A stretch of DNA of 64,000 bases from Geobacillus jurassicus NBRC 107829 (GCF_001544315.1 NZ_BCQG01000001.1:62001-126000); one strand, 5' to 3'; shown: positions 33,784-43,130, counted from the stretch's first letter. Notes: generated by a model from the sequence alone, not told the origin. Translations and numbers: made by a program.

Positions 33784-35529
33784 TTAAAATCGCGGCCGCT
33801 GTCTGCGCGTGCGGAACAGCCGCCAGCCAAGGAAAACGACCAAGATGACAGAAGCGGCCAAGCCGATGTTGGCGATCGTCGTTTTCTCCATGCCGAGAAA
33901 CGTTCCGCCCGGGATGCTGGCGACAATAAACCCGGTGGCCATAATGATGGCAAACGTAATAAGGGAAAGCGCCAGCCGGTTGGCGATTTGATTGAGCATA
34001 TTGCGCGTCACCGGGTCGGTTTGGACTTGCACGGTCATGCGCCATTTGTTTTCCGAAAGCGTCTCAAGCACTTTGTTGAATCGGCGCGGGAAGGTGGCGA
34101 TCATTTCCGCCGTTTCAGCGACAAAGCTGGCGTTGGCGCGGAAATTAAAGCGCTTTCCGAGAATGCTTTTTAAAATCGGAATTTCATACGCCTCAACGAC
34201 CTCGCCGTACGAGATTTCCGGACAGATCCAGCGCGCCGTCCCTTCGGTGGCGGAAAATCCTTTCGCCCAAAGCGCCAAGCCGTTGGGCACTTTGCAGTAG
34301 TTGCGGAGCCCGATCGCCGTCGCTTCGAGGACGAGGCGGCCGTAGTTGTAGCGGCTGCTTCCTTGGTGGGCGGAGACGTAGTTTAACGTCAACGTCCGCA
34401 GTTCATCTTTCAGTTTGGTGACATCGGTGTAAATGGTGGGCGACATGAGTTCCATAAACACTTCAGCTGCGTCTTCCGCCTGATTGAGCTGGATGTGCAA
34501 AATGACGCGCATTAAAATTTGCGCCATGATGCTGTCCATCCGCCCGGTCATACCCCAGTCGATGATGACCGCCTTTTTCGTCCGCTTGTCGATCATAATG
34601 TTGGAGCCGTGGGCATCCGCATGGTAGTGACCATCAAGCATCGTTTGCACGTAATGATGGACAAGGTCGATCATAATGTTGACCCGTTCTTCAAAGGTGA
34701 GAAAATCGACGGGAAAATCTTTAATGAGCCAACCGTCAATGTACTCCATGATCAATACGCTTTTCGTCGCTTCATACACGTGCGGAACCGTGACATGTTC
34801 AGCCCTCCTTTCGTACTTTTGCTTCATTTCTCGCATTTTTCTTGCTTCTTCCGTCATGTCAAGCTCATCCATGGCGCTGCTGTAATAATCTTGCACGAGG
34901 CCTCCCAAGTCGAGAGCAGCCTGCAGTTCGGGCGGCAGCCGCTTTTGCAGGCGGGCGGCCATGTTTTTGATGATGGCGATATCGGTCTGAAACAGCTTTT
35001 CGACCGTCGGGCGCACGACTTTCACGGCCACAACAGGTCCGTCTTTCAACTTTGCTTTATATACTTGCGCAAGCGACGCCGAACCGAGCGGCTCTTCTTC
35101 GATCCATTCAAACGTCTCGAGGCCGTCGGGCAGTTCCCGCTCCAAAATGTACTCGATTTTGGCAAACTCAATGGGCGGCACGCGGTCAAGTAATCTTTCA
35201 AGTTCGAGCGTAATCGGTTCCGGCAATAAGTCTTGCCTTGTGACGAGCACTTGCCCGAGTTTGATGAACGTCGGGCCGAGCTCCTCGAACGCCAAGCGCA
35301 GTCGCCGGCCAATATGGCGCCAATAGTCATGGTCTCCCTTTTTCCCCCGCAGCTTATGGGCGATGGCGTCGCCAAGCACCATGCCAAGCCCGTTTTTGAC
35401 GAGCGTGGCGATGATTTTCCGCCGCCGTTTTCCCGCCGTAATGGCAGCCAGCTCCTCCTCAATGGCGGCGCCGACCGCTGCCCAGTCGCGCTCCGGTTTC
35501 GGCTTTGCCGTTTCAATCGACGCGTGCAA
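33784..35529 (-). CDS. UbiB/AarF-family kinase-like protein
   Basis: ABC1/ADCK-type atypical kinase of 581 residues, a family tied to prenyl-lipid (quinone) handling through ATPase activity. Visible are the KxGQ motif (FIKLGQVLVTRQDLLP) near residue 90, the Ala-rich loop GSASLAQVYKA near 150, VAVKVVRP near 166, the catalytic loop HADAHGSNIM near 303 and the metal motif IDWGMTGR near 323. Two C-terminal transmembrane helices follow (about 525-570). The start is a TTG at 35529, seven bases from AGGAGGG. Its presence inside a lipid-oxidation operon, not a quinone operon, is unusual. Confidence 0.9.
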   Translation of the reverse strand: MHASIETAKPKPERDWAAVGAAIEEELAAITAGKRRRKIIATLVKNGLGMVLGDAIAHKLRGKKGDHDYWRHIGRRLRLAFEELGPTFIKLGQVLVTRQDLLPEPITLELERLLDRVPPIEFAKIEYILERELPDGLETFEWIEEEPLGSASLAQVYKAKLKDGPVVAVKVVRPTVEKLFQTDIAIIKNMAARLQKRLPPELQAALDLGGLVQDYYSSAMDELDMTEEARKMREMKQKYERRAEHVTVPHVYEATKSVLIMEYIDGWLIKDFPVDFLTFEERVNIMIDLVHHYVQTMLDGHYHADAHGSNIMIDKRTKKAVIIDWGMTGRMDSIMAQILMRVILHIQLNQAEDAAEVFMELMSPTIYTDVTKLKDELRTLTLNYVSAHQGSSRYNYGRLVLEATAIGLRNYCKVPNGLALWAKGFSATEGTARWICPEISYGEVVEAYEIPILKSILGKRFNFRANASFVAETAEMIATFPRRFNKVLETLSENKWRMTVQVQTDPVTRNMLNQIANRLALSLITFAIIMATGFIVASIPGGTFLGMEKTTIANIGLAASVILVVFLGWRLFRTRRQRPRF

Positions 35530-35611
35530 ACAGCTTCCCTCCTTTCCGGCTCAGTCTAAAAGCTGCGAACAACAACCATTCCCCTTTAAATCGATGGTTC
35601 TCAAGTGAAGA

Positions 35612-35682
35612 GAAAAGAAAGATCTATAAGGCTTTTTTATGTTTTCGACGGCCGCCGGCCTTGAAAAGAAAGATCTATAAGG
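35612..35682. repeat. Perfect 20-bp direct repeat pair
   Basis: GAAAAGAAAGATCTATAAGG occurs at 35612-35631 and again at 35663-35682, 51 bases apart, each followed by a T run. The GC-rich palindrome GGCCGCCGGCC lies between. They are in the 245-base gap between the thiolase gene and the UbiB-like gene. Confidence 0.8.
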
Positions 35683-35774
35683 TTTTTCCATTTGAGAAAC
35701 ACCCATGTTGAACTGCATTTTCCGTTAACTCACCGGCCTCCTAGAGCGATGCGCACTGGCGTTGTTCCTTTTGT

Positions 35775-36917
35775 TTACAGCCGTTCAATCACGGTGGCGG
35801 TTGCCATGCCAAAGCCGATGCACATGACTTGAAGCCCATATTTCCCGTTCATATCCTCAAGCTCATGGAGCAGCGTGGTCATCAACCGGGCTCCGCTCGC
35901 GCCAAGCGGATGGCCGAGGGCGATCGCCCCGCCGCGCGGGTTCACTTTCGTCATATCCGGCTCAAGTTCTCGCTCCCATGCTTTGACGACCGAAGCAAAC
36001 GCTTCATTGACCTCGATCGCATCCATTTGATCGAGGCGCAAACCGGCCTTTTGCAAAACGCTTCTCGTCGCGGGAATAATGCCGGTGAGCATCATGACCG
36101 GATCTTCGCCGACGACGGTGCGGGCGACGATGCGGGCCCTAGGCCGCAAGCCAAGCGCTGCCGCCTTTTCTGCGGACATAAGCAGCACGCCGGCCGCTCC
36201 GTCGCTCACTTGGCTGGAATTGCCGGCGGTGATGACGCCGCCTTTCGGCTGAAACGACGGCGTTAACGCCGCTAACTTTTCGAGCGAGGTGTCGCGCCGA
36301 ATCCCTTCGTCGCGGGTGAAGGACACCGCCCCCTCCTCGCCCGGCACGTCAAGCGGAATGATTTCCCGCTCAAACATCCCGCGGTCGGTTGCCGCCGCCG
36401 CTTTTTCATGGCTTTGCAAGGAAAACTCATCAAGCTCTTCCCGCGACAATTCCCATTTTTTTGCAATCATCTCCGCCGAAATTCCTTGCGGCACAATGTT
36501 GTACCGGCTTGTCAGCTGGCGGCTGAACCGCCCCATGTCGCTTCCCATCGGAACGCGCGTCATGCTTTCGACCCCAGCGGCGATGGCAATGTCGATGTCG
36601 CCGGCCAAAATGGCCTGCGCCGCGTTATGGATGGCTTGCTGGCTCGAGCCGCACATCCGGTTTAACGAAAACGCCGGAACCTCCACCGGGAATCCGGCGG
36701 CGAGCACCGCCTGGCGGCCGATATTGCCGCCTTGTTCCCCGGTCATCGTCACGCAGCCGACGACAACGTCTTCCACCAAGCTGGCATCCAGCCCATTTCG
36801 ATCGACAAGCGCCCGCAGCACCGGAACAAGCAAATCGACCGGATGGACGTTCGAGAGCGCCCCTTTTTTCTTGCCGATCGCCGTGCGCACAGCGTCGATA
36901 ATAACGACTTCCCTCAT
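35775..36917 (-). CDS. Thiolase (acetyl-CoA C-acyltransferase)
   Basis: Last step of beta-oxidation, thiolytic release of acetyl-CoA (or propionyl-CoA). The 380-residue protein has nucleophile C89 in LNRMCGSSQQAIH, the NEAFA segment, GGAIALGHPLGASGARL with the catalytic histidine, and the C-terminal CIGFGMATA cysteine. The ATG at 36917 follows AGGAGGAGGGG. It is 72 bases downstream of the SDR gene. The FadA-type family handles a broad range of chain lengths. Confidence 0.95.
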   Translation of the reverse strand: MREVVIIDAVRTAIGKKKGALSNVHPVDLLVPVLRALVDRNGLDASLVEDVVVGCVTMTGEQGGNIGRQAVLAAGFPVEVPAFSLNRMCGSSQQAIHNAAQAILAGDIDIAIAAGVESMTRVPMGSDMGRFSRQLTSRYNIVPQGISAEMIAKKWELSREELDEFSLQSHEKAAAATDRGMFEREIIPLDVPGEEGAVSFTRDEGIRRDTSLEKLAALTPSFQPKGGVITAGNSSQVSDGAAGVLLMSAEKAAALGLRPRARIVARTVVGEDPVMMLTGIIPATRSVLQKAGLRLDQMDAIEVNEAFASVVKAWERELEPDMTKVNPRGGAIALGHPLGASGARLMTTLLHELEDMNGKYGLQVMCIGFGMATATVIERL

Positions 36918-36989
36918 GCCCCTCCTCCTGTTCTTTGTGAAAATCGAATCTCCTCCGATGGCACGCCTCAAAACGCAGCGGCCGTTTCG

Positions 36990-37832
36990 TCAAAACGTAA
37001 ACAATTCAATGCCGCCTGATACGTTCAACCCGATCCCAGTAATGTATTTCGCTTTATCCGAGCAAAGGAACACGATGGCGTTGGCCACATCTTCCGGCTC
37101 GCCCGGGCGGCGGAACGCCGTGCGTTGGATCATCCGCTCGTTCATTTTCGGGTTGCCCATGCGGAACGCTTCCGTATTGATGATGCCCGGCACGATGGCG
37201 TTGACGGTGATGCCGTAGCGCGCCCCTTCAAGCGCCATGCTTTTCGTAAAGCTCAACACCGCTCCTTTTGTCGCCGAATAGCTCGCCTGGCCGAAGCCGC
37301 CAAGCGTCCCGGCAACCGACGACATGTTGATGATCCGCCCCCATCCTTGCTCTTTCATATACGGCCATACCGCTTTCGTGCAGTTGTACGTGCCGGTCAA
37401 GTTCACCCGCAAATCGCGCTCCCAAAAGTCGTCGTTTTGCTTTTCAATTTGCGAAACGTGGTCGAGCGTGCCCGCATTGTTGACCAAAATATCAATCGAA
37501 CCGAACTCTTCCTTGACGCGGGCGAATACTTCCTTCACCTGCTGGCGGTCGGTGACGTCCATTTTGAGAGCCAGCGCCCGCCGCCCCATGGCGCGGATTT
37601 CCTCGGCCGTTTTTTCGGCATAGACAACTTTCGTGCTTTGCATCACTTGCGAGAGCGGCCCATATTTTTGCGCCGTCTGTTTGCTTTCTTCATCCGATTC
37701 AAGCAAAATATCGGTAATGACGACATCTGCCCCGGCTTCCGCGAGCGCCAAGGCGTCCGCGCGCCCGAGCCCCCGCGAAGCGCCGGTGACGACCGCCACT
37801 TTTCCTTTCAGCAGCTCCGCCCATGACGACAT
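36990..37832 (-). CDS. SDR-family 3-hydroxyacyl-CoA dehydrogenase-like protein
   Basis: 280-residue short-chain dehydrogenase with VTGASRGLGRADALALAEAG at the N-terminus, NNAGTLDHVSQ near residue 118 and the complete catalytic set S (NMSSVAG), Y and K (YSATKGA). It lies between enoyl-CoA hydratase and thiolase, so it probably oxidises the 3-hydroxyacyl-CoA, as SDR domains of multifunctional enzyme type 2 do. This is inference from context. The ATG at 37832 is seven bases from GGAGGG; an ATG five codons earlier overlaps that site. Confidence 0.9.
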   Translation of the reverse strand: MSSWAELLKGKVAVVTGASRGLGRADALALAEAGADVVITDILLESDEESKQTAQKYGPLSQVMQSTKVVYAEKTAEEIRAMGRRALALKMDVTDRQQVKEVFARVKEEFGSIDILVNNAGTLDHVSQIEKQNDDFWERDLRVNLTGTYNCTKAVWPYMKEQGWGRIINMSSVAGTLGGFGQASYSATKGAVLSFTKSMALEGARYGITVNAIVPGIINTEAFRMGNPKMNERMIQRTAFRRPGEPEDVANAIVFLCSDKAKYITGIGLNVSGGIELFTF

Positions 37833-37847
37833 CGGTGATCCCTCCAT

Positions 37848-38639
37848 TTACCGTAAAAATTGCGGTTGTTTCTTTTGGAAAAACGCCGCCAGCCCGATCG
37901 CCGGCTCTCCCGTCTTAAACGTGGCCGCAAATGACGCCGCTTCGATGCCAAAACCGTCGTCCGGGAGCGCCTCGGCCGCATAGATGGCCCGCTTGGCAAG
38001 CCCCATCGCCCGCACCGCTCCTTCCGACAGCTGTTCGGCCAATGCCGTCGCTTCCTCTTCGAGCCGCTCCGGGGACGTGACGCGATGAACGAGGCCGAGT
38101 TCAAGCGCTTCTTGCGGGTCCAACCGTTTGGCGAGAAAAATGAGTTCGGTCGCTTTCGCCCGCCCGATGAGGCGCGTCAGCCGCTGCGTGCCGCCCGCGC
38201 CAGGGATCAGGCCGAGCGATACTTCCGTCAGGCCGATTTTTCCTCCGCCCATGATGCGGAAATCGCACGCCAAGGCGAGCTCGCAGCCGCCGCCAAGCGC
38301 GTAGCCGTTAATGGCGGCGATGACCGGCTTCGGCATCGTGGCAAAGCGGTCGAAGCAGCGCTGCATGCGGGCGCTTTGTTCGGCGATGCCGGATTCGTTG
38401 CCGGCAAACTGGGTTCCCCGCTGAATCATGTCCTTTAAATCCGCGCCGGCGAGAAACGTTTTCGGATGCGCCGACGCGATGACGACAACGCGCACGCCGC
38501 GGTCGGCTTCCAATTCATCGGCCGCTTGTTCCAACTCTTCCATCAGCCGCTCGCTAATGGCGTTCGCCGGCGGGTTGTCGATGATGACCCAAGCCACCCC
38601 TTTGTCCCGCCGTTCTAGGCGCAACGTTTCATAAGGCAA
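37848..38639 (-). CDS. Enoyl-CoA hydratase/isomerase family protein
   Basis: Crotonase-fold protein of 263 residues that would hydrate a 2-enoyl-CoA. Both catalytic glutamates of hydratases are present, E120 in YALGGGCELALACDF and E139 in GLTEVSLGLIPGAGG, which favours true hydratase activity. The start codon is TTG at 38639, seven bases after GGAGG. It is 15 bases upstream of the SDR gene. Confidence 0.95.
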   Translation of the reverse strand: MPYETLRLERRDKGVAWVIIDNPPANAISERLMEELEQAADELEADRGVRVVVIASAHPKTFLAGADLKDMIQRGTQFAGNESGIAEQSARMQRCFDRFATMPKPVIAAINGYALGGGCELALACDFRIMGGGKIGLTEVSLGLIPGAGGTQRLTRLIGRAKATELIFLAKRLDPQEALELGLVHRVTSPERLEEEATALAEQLSEGAVRAMGLAKRAIYAAEALPDDGFGIEAASFAATFKTGEPAIGLAAFFQKKQPQFLR

Positions 38640-38747
38640 TGGAATTCCTCCTTTCGCTCGGTCAGATCGATGATTTCACAAGCCATCGCGCTTGATTGCC
38701 ATCTTTCTCAAACAGAGTGACGATTTTTGCCTGACGACACCAGCCTT

Positions 38748-39962
38748 CTATACGTGCACGCCGTATGGCGCATACAGCCGTCTTGCTGTGACAAGTCGCT
38801 GGATTTGCTGCGTGCCTTCGAAAATGTCAAACACTTTCACATCGCGGTACAATTTCTCGACCAAATGTCCGTCAAGGCCGACTGGTCCGAGCAGCTCGAG
38901 ACACATCGCACACACATGAAGCGCCATGTTGCCGGCTACTGCCTTGCAGACGGCCGCTTCCATCGCATTCGGCTCGCCGATGTCGGCTTTCCACGCCGCT
39001 TCCCATGTTAAAAGACGCGCCGCATTGATTTCTTGCTCCGCCTCGGCAAGCAGGGCGGCTGCTTCATAGTACAACCGTCCTTGTTTCGGGTACTCGCTGC
39101 GAACGATGTCAAGCGTATATTCATAGGCGGCGCGGGCGATGCCGACGGCCATGGCGGCGACGATCGGGCGTGTGCTGTCAAACGTTTTCATCGCCACTTG
39201 GAAGCCGGACGGTTGATTCGCGTTTGCGCTATACAGCTCTTCACCGCCAAGCAAATTTTCATTGGGAACAAAGCAGTCTTCAAACAAGAGCTCCGCGGTT
39301 TCGTTGGCGCGCAGGCCCATCTTATGAACGACGCGCGTCGCACTGAAGCCTGGCGTCCCTTTTTCGACGACAAATGCCCGGTGACCGGCGCGCCCGAGTG
39401 TCGGATCGACGGTGGCGAACACGACGACCCAGGAAGCGCGGGCGCCGTTCGTGATGAAAATTTTTTGCCCGTTTAAGATATAACCGCCGTCGACTTTCCT
39501 CGCCGTCGTGCGGATGCCGGACGCGTCCGATCCGGCTTCGGGCTCCGTCAGCGCGTAAGCTCCCCAGCGCGGCTCCTCCTTCATGAAAATGGACAAAAAC
39601 CGCTGCTTCTGCTCCGGCGTGCCGCTCGATTGAATCGGCGGTCCGCCAAGGCCGGGGCCGGGAAGGGACAGAGCAATGCCCGGGCAGCCCCACGCAAGCT
39701 CCTCGGCGGCGATGACCGCCACGCGGTTGCCTTCGCGTTCTTTTTTCTCTTTTTTCCCTTCCGAATGAGACGGCGGACGCCCCCCGCTGAACGAGGACGT
39801 ATTCAGCTGAATGCCCATTTTGTTGACTTTCTTGAGCCATTCGTCCGGCACCCGTCCGAGCCGGTCGGCCTCAAGCGCAATCGGGCGCATTTCATGTTTG
39901 GCGAACCAATGGACGAGCTCTTTGATTTGTTTTTGCTGCGGCGAGAATTCAAAGGAAATCAT
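38748..39962 (-). CDS. Acyl-CoA dehydrogenase, subunit with the catalytic glutamate
   Basis: 404-residue acyl-CoA dehydrogenase. It has the substrate/FAD signature YALTEPEAGSDASGIRT and the catalytic base in DIFEGTQQIQRL near the C-terminus. The usual RxxFG motif that contacts FAD across the dimer is replaced (IVRSEYPKQGRL). A charged insertion (GKKEKKEREGN) follows GGRPPSHS near residue 65. The ATG overlaps the stop of the upstream dehydrogenase gene (ATGA). Complementary motif loss in the two proteins suggests they form a mixed complex. Confidence 0.92.
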   Translation of the reverse strand: MISFEFSPQQKQIKELVHWFAKHEMRPIALEADRLGRVPDEWLKKVNKMGIQLNTSSFSGGRPPSHSEGKKEKKEREGNRVAVIAAEELAWGCPGIALSLPGPGLGGPPIQSSGTPEQKQRFLSIFMKEEPRWGAYALTEPEAGSDASGIRTTARKVDGGYILNGQKIFITNGARASWVVVFATVDPTLGRAGHRAFVVEKGTPGFSATRVVHKMGLRANETAELLFEDCFVPNENLLGGEELYSANANQPSGFQVAMKTFDSTRPIVAAMAVGIARAAYEYTLDIVRSEYPKQGRLYYEAAALLAEAEQEINAARLLTWEAAWKADIGEPNAMEAAVCKAVAGNMALHVCAMCLELLGPVGLDGHLVEKLYRDVKVFDIFEGTQQIQRLVTARRLYAPYGVHV

Positions 39963-41101
39963 GGCGCCACCCTCTCTTTCCGTTTGCCCAGCAGCTGTTC
40001 GCCGCGGCGGATGAGCCAGTCCGTTTCCCGGCCGTACAGCATCACTTGCGCCTGGGCGTCGCGCATCCATTTTTCGACTGGATATTCTTGCACGTACCCG
40101 TGCCCGCCGAGCATTTGCACGGCCTGATCGGTGACATAGCGCAGCGAACGATGGGCCCGGGACAACGCGCTCCAGGCGCAGCCGTCCGCCTGTTCATCCC
40201 CTCGGTCAACCGCAGCGGCCGCTTGCCATACAAGCAGTTTCGCCCCGCGGCAGGCAAACGCCATCTCTGCGATCGTAAACGACACCCCTTGGAACTTGGC
40301 GATCTCTTGGCCGAACGCTTTTCTTCCAGCCGTATATTCGACCGCGTAATCGAGCGCCGCCTCCATCAAGCCGACTTCCTTCGCCGCTTCGATGACTTGA
40401 TTTCGCGCGCGCACGCGGTTGAGCAATGTTTCCGCTTCCGGGCCGCGGGCGACGAGTTGTTCCGGACCGGCGTACACTTCCGCAAACCGAAGGCGCGCGA
40501 TGCCGGAAGCAAGCAGCCCAAGCCTGATGTCCCCTTCTTCGATCTCCCATGCTCGCTCATCAAAGGCGAGCAATATCGGTTCCTCTTCCTCGTCCCTAGC
40601 GGCGATGACCACCCAGTCGGCTTTTGACGCCAAGCGGACTGGAGACGACACCCCGTCCACAATATATCCGCTGCCGCGCCGGCGCACGCGAATCGCTTGC
40701 TTCAGCGGTTCCTTTTGTCCTGCTTCATCGATCCACGCGACGGTCGGCCCTCCTCCTTTCGCCATTTCCCGATACCGATGCCATACGCGGTGTTCAGAAG
40801 AGAGGCGAAAAAGGGATGATGCCTCCCCAGCCCCCGGAAGCCCTTGAACGACGCCCAAATCGCCGTAGCTGAGCCCTTGCCAAATGAGCGCTTGCGACAG
40901 AAGCGGCAGTTCCAGGCCTCCCCACGATTCCGGGAGCTCGAGCGCCGACAAGCCGAGTTCGTCCACCCGGGCAATCAAGTCAGCTGAAACGGTCCGGCGC
41001 TTCTCGCACTCCCTCGCAGCCGGGCGAATTTTCTCGACGGCAAGGCTGCGGGCGACTTGAAAAAACGCCTGTTCTTCTTCAGTCGGTTGAAACGAAATCA
41101 C
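39959..41101 (-). CDS. Acyl-CoA dehydrogenase-like subunit lacking the catalytic glutamate
   Basis: 380-residue acyl-CoA dehydrogenase homologue. It retains the FAD-contact motif GRKAFGQEIAKFQGVSF and GGHGYVQEYPVEKWMRD. The catalytic EGT segment is replaced by LYGRETDWLI, and the TEPxAGSD signature by AWIDEAGQKEP. On its own it should be inactive. It starts with GTG at 41101 six bases after GGAGAGG, 20 bases after the ligase gene, and its TGA overlaps the start of the second dehydrogenase. Best explained as the partner subunit of a heteromeric dehydrogenase. Confidence 0.9.
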   Translation of the reverse strand: MISFQPTEEEQAFFQVARSLAVEKIRPAARECEKRRTVSADLIARVDELGLSALELPESWGGLELPLLSQALIWQGLSYGDLGVVQGLPGAGEASSLFRLSSEHRVWHRYREMAKGGGPTVAWIDEAGQKEPLKQAIRVRRRGSGYIVDGVSSPVRLASKADWVVIAARDEEEEPILLAFDERAWEIEEGDIRLGLLASGIARLRFAEVYAGPEQLVARGPEAETLLNRVRARNQVIEAAKEVGLMEAALDYAVEYTAGRKAFGQEIAKFQGVSFTIAEMAFACRGAKLLVWQAAAAVDRGDEQADGCAWSALSRAHRSLRYVTDQAVQMLGGHGYVQEYPVEKWMRDAQAQVMLYGRETDWLIRRGEQLLGKRKERVAP

Positions 41102-41121
41102 CTTGTCCCTCTCCTTTTCCT

Positions 41122-42657
41122 TTACGATTGAACAGCGGAAATAAACTCGCTGGCCCATTCACGCAGCTTCTTTTTGTCCACTTTGCCGATCATGTTTTTC
41201 GGCAAGTAGCCGACCTTTTTCAAGAAGCGCGGGCTTTTGTATTTCGCCACCCGCTTTTGGCAAAACTCGATCAGCTCCTCTTCGGTCACTTGGGCCCCGC
41301 GCCTTACGACGACATACGCGGCGACTTCTTCTCCCATTTTCGGCGAAGGGACGCCGACGACGCCGGCTTCAAGCACATCGGGGTGAGACATGAGCAATTC
41401 CTCGATATCGCGTGGGTAAATATTGAATCCGCCGCGGATGATGACGTCTTTTTTCCGGTCGACGATAAACACATACCCATCTTCATCGATGAGCGCCATA
41501 TCGCCGGTGTACAGCCATCCGCCGCGCAACGCCTGGCGAGTCTCCTCGTCTTTTCCGTAGTAGCCTTGGAAAACGTTCGGGCCGGAAACAATCAGTTCTC
41601 CGACTTCGTTCGGCGGCAGGCGGTTGCCATTCTCATCAACGACCGCCACCTTGACGCCGGGCAGCGGCAGCCCGACCGACCCCGGCTTGATCGGCTTCGT
41701 CGGATCGGTCGCCGTCACGATCGGCGCTGCCTCAGACAATCCGTACCCTTCCAAAATCAAGCAGCCGAACTTGCGCTGAAACTGACTAGCGAGCGAAGGC
41801 GGGAGCGACGCTGAGCCGGACACGCAAGCCGCCAGACTCGATGTATCGTATCGGTCGGCATCCGGGTAATGGCATAACGCGTGGAACATCGCCGGCACCA
41901 TCGCCGTATGCGTCACACGATACCGTTCGATCGTCTCCAGCACTTTTTTCGGCTCGAAATACGGCAAAAGAACGACGCGATCGCCCAATAACAGCGCGAC
42001 GTTCATCATCGTAAAGCCAAACGCGTGCGAGATCGGCAGCACCCCAAGCCCGACGCGGTCATATTCGGTTGGCAGCCGCTTCGCCATCTCGGCCGCAGCT
42101 TCGGCGTTCGTGTACAAGTTGCGGTGCGTCAGCACGACCCCTTTCGGCTGGCCGGTCGTTCCCGAAGTGTAAAGCAAGGCGGCCGGATCGTGTTCGCTGA
42201 TCGCCACCTGCGGCATGCTGGTTGGAGCCTGCTCCATTCGCGTCCGCAAAGAACGCGGTGAAGCGGCGTCATCCAGCGTCACGATCACCGGCGGGGACGG
42301 CAGCTCATGGGCGGCCTCTTTCACCTTTGCCCACAGCATTTCCGCCGTCAGCACGACTTTCGGTTCGCAGTCTTTGAAAATGTAGCGAAGCTCTTGCGCC
42401 TGCAGCAGCGGCAGCACCGGCACGACAACCGCCCCTGCCTTCAAGACGCCGCTGAAGGCGACGATGGCTTCCGGGCTGTTCGGCATCGTTACAACAACGC
42501 GGTCGCCCGGCTTGACCCCAAGTTCGATCAAAACATGAGCCAACTGAGAGGAACGGGCATCGCAGTCGACATTCGTATATTCCCGCCCTTCAAAGATGAG
42601 CACCGGATACGCGCCATATTGCTCCATATTGTTCTTCCAAATCGCCCGCAAGTCCAT
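41122..42657 (-). CDS. Long-chain-type fatty acyl-CoA ligase
   Basis: FadD-like AMP-forming ligase of 511 residues. Motifs: YTSGTTGQPKGVVLTH near residue 160, YGLSEAAP near 295, YTGDMALIDEDGYVFIVDRKKD near 375-395, RGGFNIYPRDIEE and the C-terminal lysine region PKNMIGKVDKKKL. The ATG at 42657 follows GGGGACAGG. It is the first enzyme gene of the island after the SCP2 gene and would load the acid produced by the alcohol and aldehyde dehydrogenases onto CoA. Confidence 0.95.
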   Translation of the reverse strand: MDLRAIWKNNMEQYGAYPVLIFEGREYTNVDCDARSSQLAHVLIELGVKPGDRVVVTMPNSPEAIVAFSGVLKAGAVVVPVLPLLQAQELRYIFKDCEPKVVLTAEMLWAKVKEAAHELPSPPVIVTLDDAASPRSLRTRMEQAPTSMPQVAISEHDPAALLYTSGTTGQPKGVVLTHRNLYTNAEAAAEMAKRLPTEYDRVGLGVLPISHAFGFTMMNVALLLGDRVVLLPYFEPKKVLETIERYRVTHTAMVPAMFHALCHYPDADRYDTSSLAACVSGSASLPPSLASQFQRKFGCLILEGYGLSEAAPIVTATDPTKPIKPGSVGLPLPGVKVAVVDENGNRLPPNEVGELIVSGPNVFQGYYGKDEETRQALRGGWLYTGDMALIDEDGYVFIVDRKKDVIIRGGFNIYPRDIEELLMSHPDVLEAGVVGVPSPKMGEEVAAYVVVRRGAQVTEEELIEFCQKRVAKYKSPRFLKKVGYLPKNMIGKVDKKKLREWASEFISAVQS

Positions 42658-42730
42658 TTTCCTGTCCCCTTTACCCAAATTCCGCCGGCCGGGGCTCCCC
42701 CGCCGGAAGTCTCGGCCGGCAGCCGTCCGT

Positions 42731-43078
42731 TCACTGTTTAGCGCTGTTATAAGCCCCCAACACTTCTTGAAGCCGCAGCGCCAACCCCATATCTCCGTCA
42801 ATGCGGAGCCGCCCGCTCATAAACGCTTCCGTTCCGTTGAGCTCGCCGTCCACCATTTTTTTAAAATCTTCGCTGTCCATGCTGAGCGTGCAATCCGGCG
42901 CCTCTTGCTCCCCCTCGATGACAAAGCCGGCATCAGGGCGAAGAACGACTTGGTACACCCCTGCATCAGCGCCGCTTAAATTGAACTGGTACACGGCAAC
43001 AATCCCTTCAGCTCTGGAAATGTCTTCTTTCAATTGTTGATCGATCAGCGCAAACACTTCTTTGACACTAGGCATCAT
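42731..43078 (-). CDS. SCP2 sterol-binding domain protein (second of three)
   Basis: 115-residue single SCP2 domain: CTLSMDSEDFKKMVDGELNG and AFMSGRLRIDGDMGLALRLQ are the typical ligand-cavity segments. It probably carries the hydrophobic substrate or its CoA ester. AGGAGG precedes two adjacent ATGs; the second (43075) has the better spacing. First gene of the ligase-to-thiolase operon. Confidence 0.92.
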   Translation of the reverse strand: MMPSVKEVFALIDQQLKEDISRAEGIVAVYQFNLSGADAGVYQVVLRPDAGFVIEGEQEAPDCTLSMDSEDFKKMVDGELNGTEAFMSGRLRIDGDMGLALRLQEVLGAYNSAKQ

Positions 43079-43130
43079 TGTACCTCCTGACTATTTAGAA
43101 TGATCAGAATTTTTGTTGTGCACTTTTACT

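Noticed and set aside
43099-43113. CodY-like box upstream of the SCP2-ligase operon
   Set aside because: Four mismatches to the 15-base consensus; matches of this quality occur by chance in AT-rich promoters.
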